Origin: Pseudomonadota bacterium
GTDB taxonomy: Bacteria; Desulfobacterota; Desulfobulbia; Desulfobulbales; SURF-16
DNA length: 13,876 nt
Assembly: GCA_030597865.1 (NCBI GenBank)
Contig: JAUVQZ010000048.1
Span: forward strand, 1 to 13,876
Direction of reading: 5' to 3'
In this document: positions 12,048-13,876 of the stretch, piece after piece
Layout of the letters: each line of letters begins with the position of its first letter
Numbering within the stretch: position 1 is the stretch's first letter
The notes under the pieces: generated by a model
The model's database searches: none
The model's input: the letters and a program-made list of their open reading frames with translations, nothing else
What the model was told of the DNA's origin: nothing
Translations under genes and position numbers: made by a program

Positions 12048-12767
12048 TTATTGACTGAGAAGATCCGCCACCTGGGAACGGAGATGGTCTGCCAGTTCCT
12101 GCTTTTCCTTCATGCCATAGGCCCTGGAATCAACGGGCTCACCAAGACGGATCACCACCTCTCCTGAACGGGGCAGCACCCTGCCCTTGGCCAACACCCG
12201 CCGGGACCCACTGATGGCCATGGGTACAACACCAACACCGGCCTTGATGGCGATCACCATTCCCCCGACCTTGAAGGCCTGCAGCTCCCCGTCTGCGCTC
12301 CTTGTTCCTTCCGGAAAAATAATAACGGAACAGCCCTTTTTGATGCGCTCAGCCGCCTCTGCTAAACTCCGCATGGCCTTGCGGCCACTGCTCCGATCAA
12401 TGGGGATACTGCCGCTGCGACGCAGGGCCGTCCCGAAAACAGGGATCTGAAAAAGCTCTTTCTTGGCCAACCAGCGAAAATCCCAGTCAAGGCAGCCCTG
12501 CAGACAAAAAATATCAAACTGGCTCTGATGGTTAGCCACAAAGATATAGGATTTGCTGGGGTCAAGCCTCTCCATGCCCTCCACCCTTACCCTAACACCG
12601 CTGACGGCTAAAATTATTCTGGCCCAGATACGCGGCCCCATCTGGGCCGCCTTTTCCCTGGTCCTGAAAATAAGGAGGAAGAGAAGGACCTGCAAACTTA
12701 CGATTGGTGTAATAAGGACTGCAAATATCACAGAAAAGAGCCCGCGCAGACAAGACAGAATCGCCAT
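12048..12767 (-). CDS. 1-acyl-sn-glycerol-3-phosphate acyltransferase (PlsC family)
   Basis: A 239-residue membrane-associated acyltransferase that converts lysophosphatidate to phosphatidate in phospholipid synthesis. An N-terminal hydrophobic segment (about 8-34) anchors it. The catalytic HX4D box is NHQSQFD (79-85, His80 and Asp85), followed by KKELFQIPVFGTALRRSGSIPIDR-type block II residues (102-125), the glycerol-phosphate-binding FPEGTRS (151-157) and VVPMAISGSRR (180-190). Length is normal with the ATG at 12767, preceded by CAAGGG about 9 bases upstream. The frame runs on to 12899, but the extra 44 residues do not resemble the family. It converges with the carboxypeptidase gene and diverges from the DUF748 gene. 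A broader lysophospholipid or ornithine-lipid acyltransferase role cannot be excluded. Confidence 0.94.
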   Translation of the reverse strand: MAILSCLRGLFSVIFAVLITPIVSLQVLLFLLIFRTREKAAQMGPRIWARIILAVSGVRVRVEGMERLDPSKSYIFVANHQSQFDIFCLQGCLDWDFRWLAKKELFQIPVFGTALRRSGSIPIDRSSGRKAMRSLAEAAERIKKGCSVIIFPEGTRSADGELQAFKVGGMVIAIKAGVGVVPMAISGSRRVLAKGRVLPRSGEVVIRLGEPVDSRAYGMKEKQELADHLRSQVADLLSQ

Positions 12768-13068
12768 TTTTTTAACCCTTGAAATTTTGGGACCGCAAAC
12801 AACGCTCTTCCCTTGCTGCACAAGGCCTGCAAAAGAATTTATGCTGTTGCTTTCAAAACCCAGACAGATTAGCATAGAGTTTATCTGTAAACGAGCCATT
12901 TTTCCCCGGTTTGATTCTCAGGATCTGCAATCAGGTCCAAAAACCAATCTGCGAGTATCTGCCCCAGGCTCTTCTTTTTTATTTTGAACCCAACAGAGAT
13001 TCAGGCTGTGACAAGGCCTGGACCACATCCTCTGTTTAATCGCCTGGAAAGGGCGTTATATAATAGCC
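12768..13068. other. Intergenic region between divergent plsC-type and DUF748 genes
   Basis: This 301-base stretch separates two divergent starts. Rightward it holds the TATAAT listed separately. Leftward I find no convincing -35/-10 pair for the acyltransferase gene; TTGAAA (12805-12800 read leftward) lacks a good -10. A minus-strand frame covers 12768-12899 but looks like untranslated leader. Nothing else is recognised. Confidence 0.5.
13035..13064 (+). promoter_or_regulatory. Candidate promoter with consensus -10 next to the DUF748 gene start
   Basis: TATAAT (13059-13064) matches the consensus fully; TTTAAT (13035-13040) is a weak -35 at 18 bases. A transcript from it would begin near 13071, at or just past the proposed ATG (13069), so either translation is nearly leaderless, another promoter is used, or the start codon is further in (see findings). 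Confidence 0.4.
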
Positions 13069-13876
13069 ATGACCAATGACCCCACCACCGGACCCCCTCC
13101 CCACACCTCTGCCGATGACGGGCCCTCACCCACGAAGGATAGTGGCCCCAGCCCCCTTGGCGAATCCCGTGCCTCCTCAGACATAATCGGCAACAAGGTA
13201 AAATCCAGCCGCAGTTCTTTACCCCCTCGCCCGAAGGGATCTGAGGGACGTAAGCTTCCCAGTCAGCCCATGGGATCCCTGAAAAAAATTCTGTTTTTCC
13301 TGGCCTTGACCCTTGCCCTCTATTCCCTGGCCGGATTTTTCCTGGCACCCTATCTGCTCACCACAACATTACCCGCCTTTCTTGCCAAAAAAATTAACCG
13401 GCCGGTGACCATCGGCTCTGCCCAGGTAAACCCTTACACCCTCAATATTACCCTTAAAAATGGTATTATTGGCCCGGATCTCAGCGCTGTTGATGACAGG
13501 ATTGACCCGGTGCTCTCCTTTGGCAGAATTGAGGCCAGGATCAACCCCGCCTCTCTCCTTGATAAGGGCCAGCTGCTTAAATCCATTCGCGGTAATAGCG
13601 TCTTTGTTCACCTGGACAGGCAGGAGGATGGTCGGCTGAATATCACCACCCTGCTGGCCCAGCTCACCACATCTGAAACCGCCTTTAACCTGAGCCGCCT
13701 TATCGATCTCCTTCAGGCCGGTGACATCAACCTCACGGACAGCCGTCTGATCTTTACGGATCAGCCATCAGCCACCGAGCATACCCTTGAGGAAATAAGC
13801 TTTTCCCTGCCCAAGGCGAGCACGGATTCCACTGCCATATCCCCCCATTTTTCAGCCATTATTGACGGCAGCCCCA
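13069..13876 (+). CDS. DUF748/AsmA-like membrane-anchored protein, N-terminal part
   Basis: The frame is open from the ATG at 13069 to the window end: 269 codons without a stop, so the gene is cut by the window edge. Residues 1-68 are Pro/Ser-rich, charged and probably disordered in the cytoplasm. A single membrane anchor follows (about 72-97, KKILFFLALTLALYSLAGFF). Then comes the hallmark start of DUF748 proteins, LPAFLAKKINRPVTIGSAQVNPYTLNITLKN (101-131), followed by beta-rich repeats (FGRIEARINPASLLDKG; SVFVHLDRQEDGRLNITTLL). DUF748 proteins are long periplasmic AsmA/TamB-related proteins thought to bridge the envelope; lipid transport is a proposed role for relatives, not shown here. The long disordered head is unusual and no Shine-Dalgarno site is clear (AAAGGG 15 bases upstream). 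An in-frame ATG at 13270 would give a conventional short N-terminus. Confidence 0.85.
   Translation, partial: MTNDPTTGPPPHTSADDGPSPTKDSGPSPLGESRASSDIIGNKVKSSRSSLPPRPKGSEGRKLPSQPMGSLKKILFFLALTLALYSLAGFFLAPYLLTTTLPAFLAKKINRPVTIGSAQVNPYTLNITLKNGIIGPDLSAVDDRIDPVLSFGRIEARINPASLLDKGQLLKSIRGNSVFVHLDRQEDGRLNITTLLAQLTTSETAFNLSRLIDLLQAGDINLTDSRLIFTDQPSATEHTLEEISFSLPKASTDSTAISPHFSAIIDGSP

Noticed and set aside
12768..12899. Extension of the PlsC-family protein to 12899
   Set aside because: The extra 44 residues precede the usual membrane anchor and resemble no PlsC N-terminus; the ATG at 12767 gives standard length and has a ribosome site.
1..13876. CRISPR array, insertion sequence, phage, toxin-antitoxin or tRNA attachment site
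   Set aside because: No spaced repeats, transposase or integrase motifs, terminal inverted repeats or tRNA-like cloverleaf were recognised; gene content is housekeeping.

Overview
The window looks like chromosomal core DNA from a sulfate-reducing or sulfur-disproportionating deltaproteobacterium, probably of the Desulfobulbales (Desulfobulbus/Desulfotalea/Desulfocapsa type). This rests on gene content: a long-form HisG next to HisI and EngB, a two-CW protein, a TIGR03790-type secreted protein, small cysteine-rich proteins, a chemoreceptor with the RPI-x-RII junction, and a DUF748 protein. No rRNA, tRNA, transposase, integrase, CRISPR or phage gene is visible. The lineage is inferred from protein character only.

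Layout. (1) 1-1317: a stretch with a C-rich tandem repeat, then a secreted TIGR03790-family protein on +. (2) 3824-1486 on -: a compact operon hisI-hisG-engB-two-CW protein, closed by a near-perfect intrinsic terminator (1374-1402). Its hisI reading frame carries an unusual in-frame cysteine-rich N-terminal extension. (3) 4070-5518 on +: a 482-residue all-helical protein that I do not recognise, behind a promoter that diverges from the his operon promoter. (4) 5792-7873 on +: a methyl-accepting chemotaxis protein whose sensor region repeats one motif three times, ended by a large nested hairpin terminator. (5) 8206-9539 on +: a SlyD-like FKBP prolyl isomerase overlapping thiD by 4 bases. (6) 10109-9580 on -: cutA (TTG start) overlapping a ten-cysteine zinc-binding protein by 4 bases, convergent with thiD. 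(7) 10128-12038 on +: a possible small gene, then coaX (type III pantothenate kinase) and an S66 LD-carboxypeptidase, the last two overlapping. (8) 12767-12048 on -: a PlsC-type acyltransferase. (9) 13069-end on +: the N-terminal part of a DUF748/AsmA-like membrane-anchored protein, cut by the window edge.

Most genes are housekeeping: histidine, thiamine and CoA biosynthesis, ribosome assembly, phospholipid synthesis, peptidoglycan recycling and metal or folding homeostasis. Tight packing (ATGA overlaps at hisI/hisG, FKBP/thiD and cutA/Zn protein) implies translational coupling. I see no mobile island or obvious new multi-gene system. The less ordinary items are the HisI extension, the unknown helical protein, the tripled chemoreceptor sensor motif, the TIGR03790 protein and the small Cys-rich proteins.
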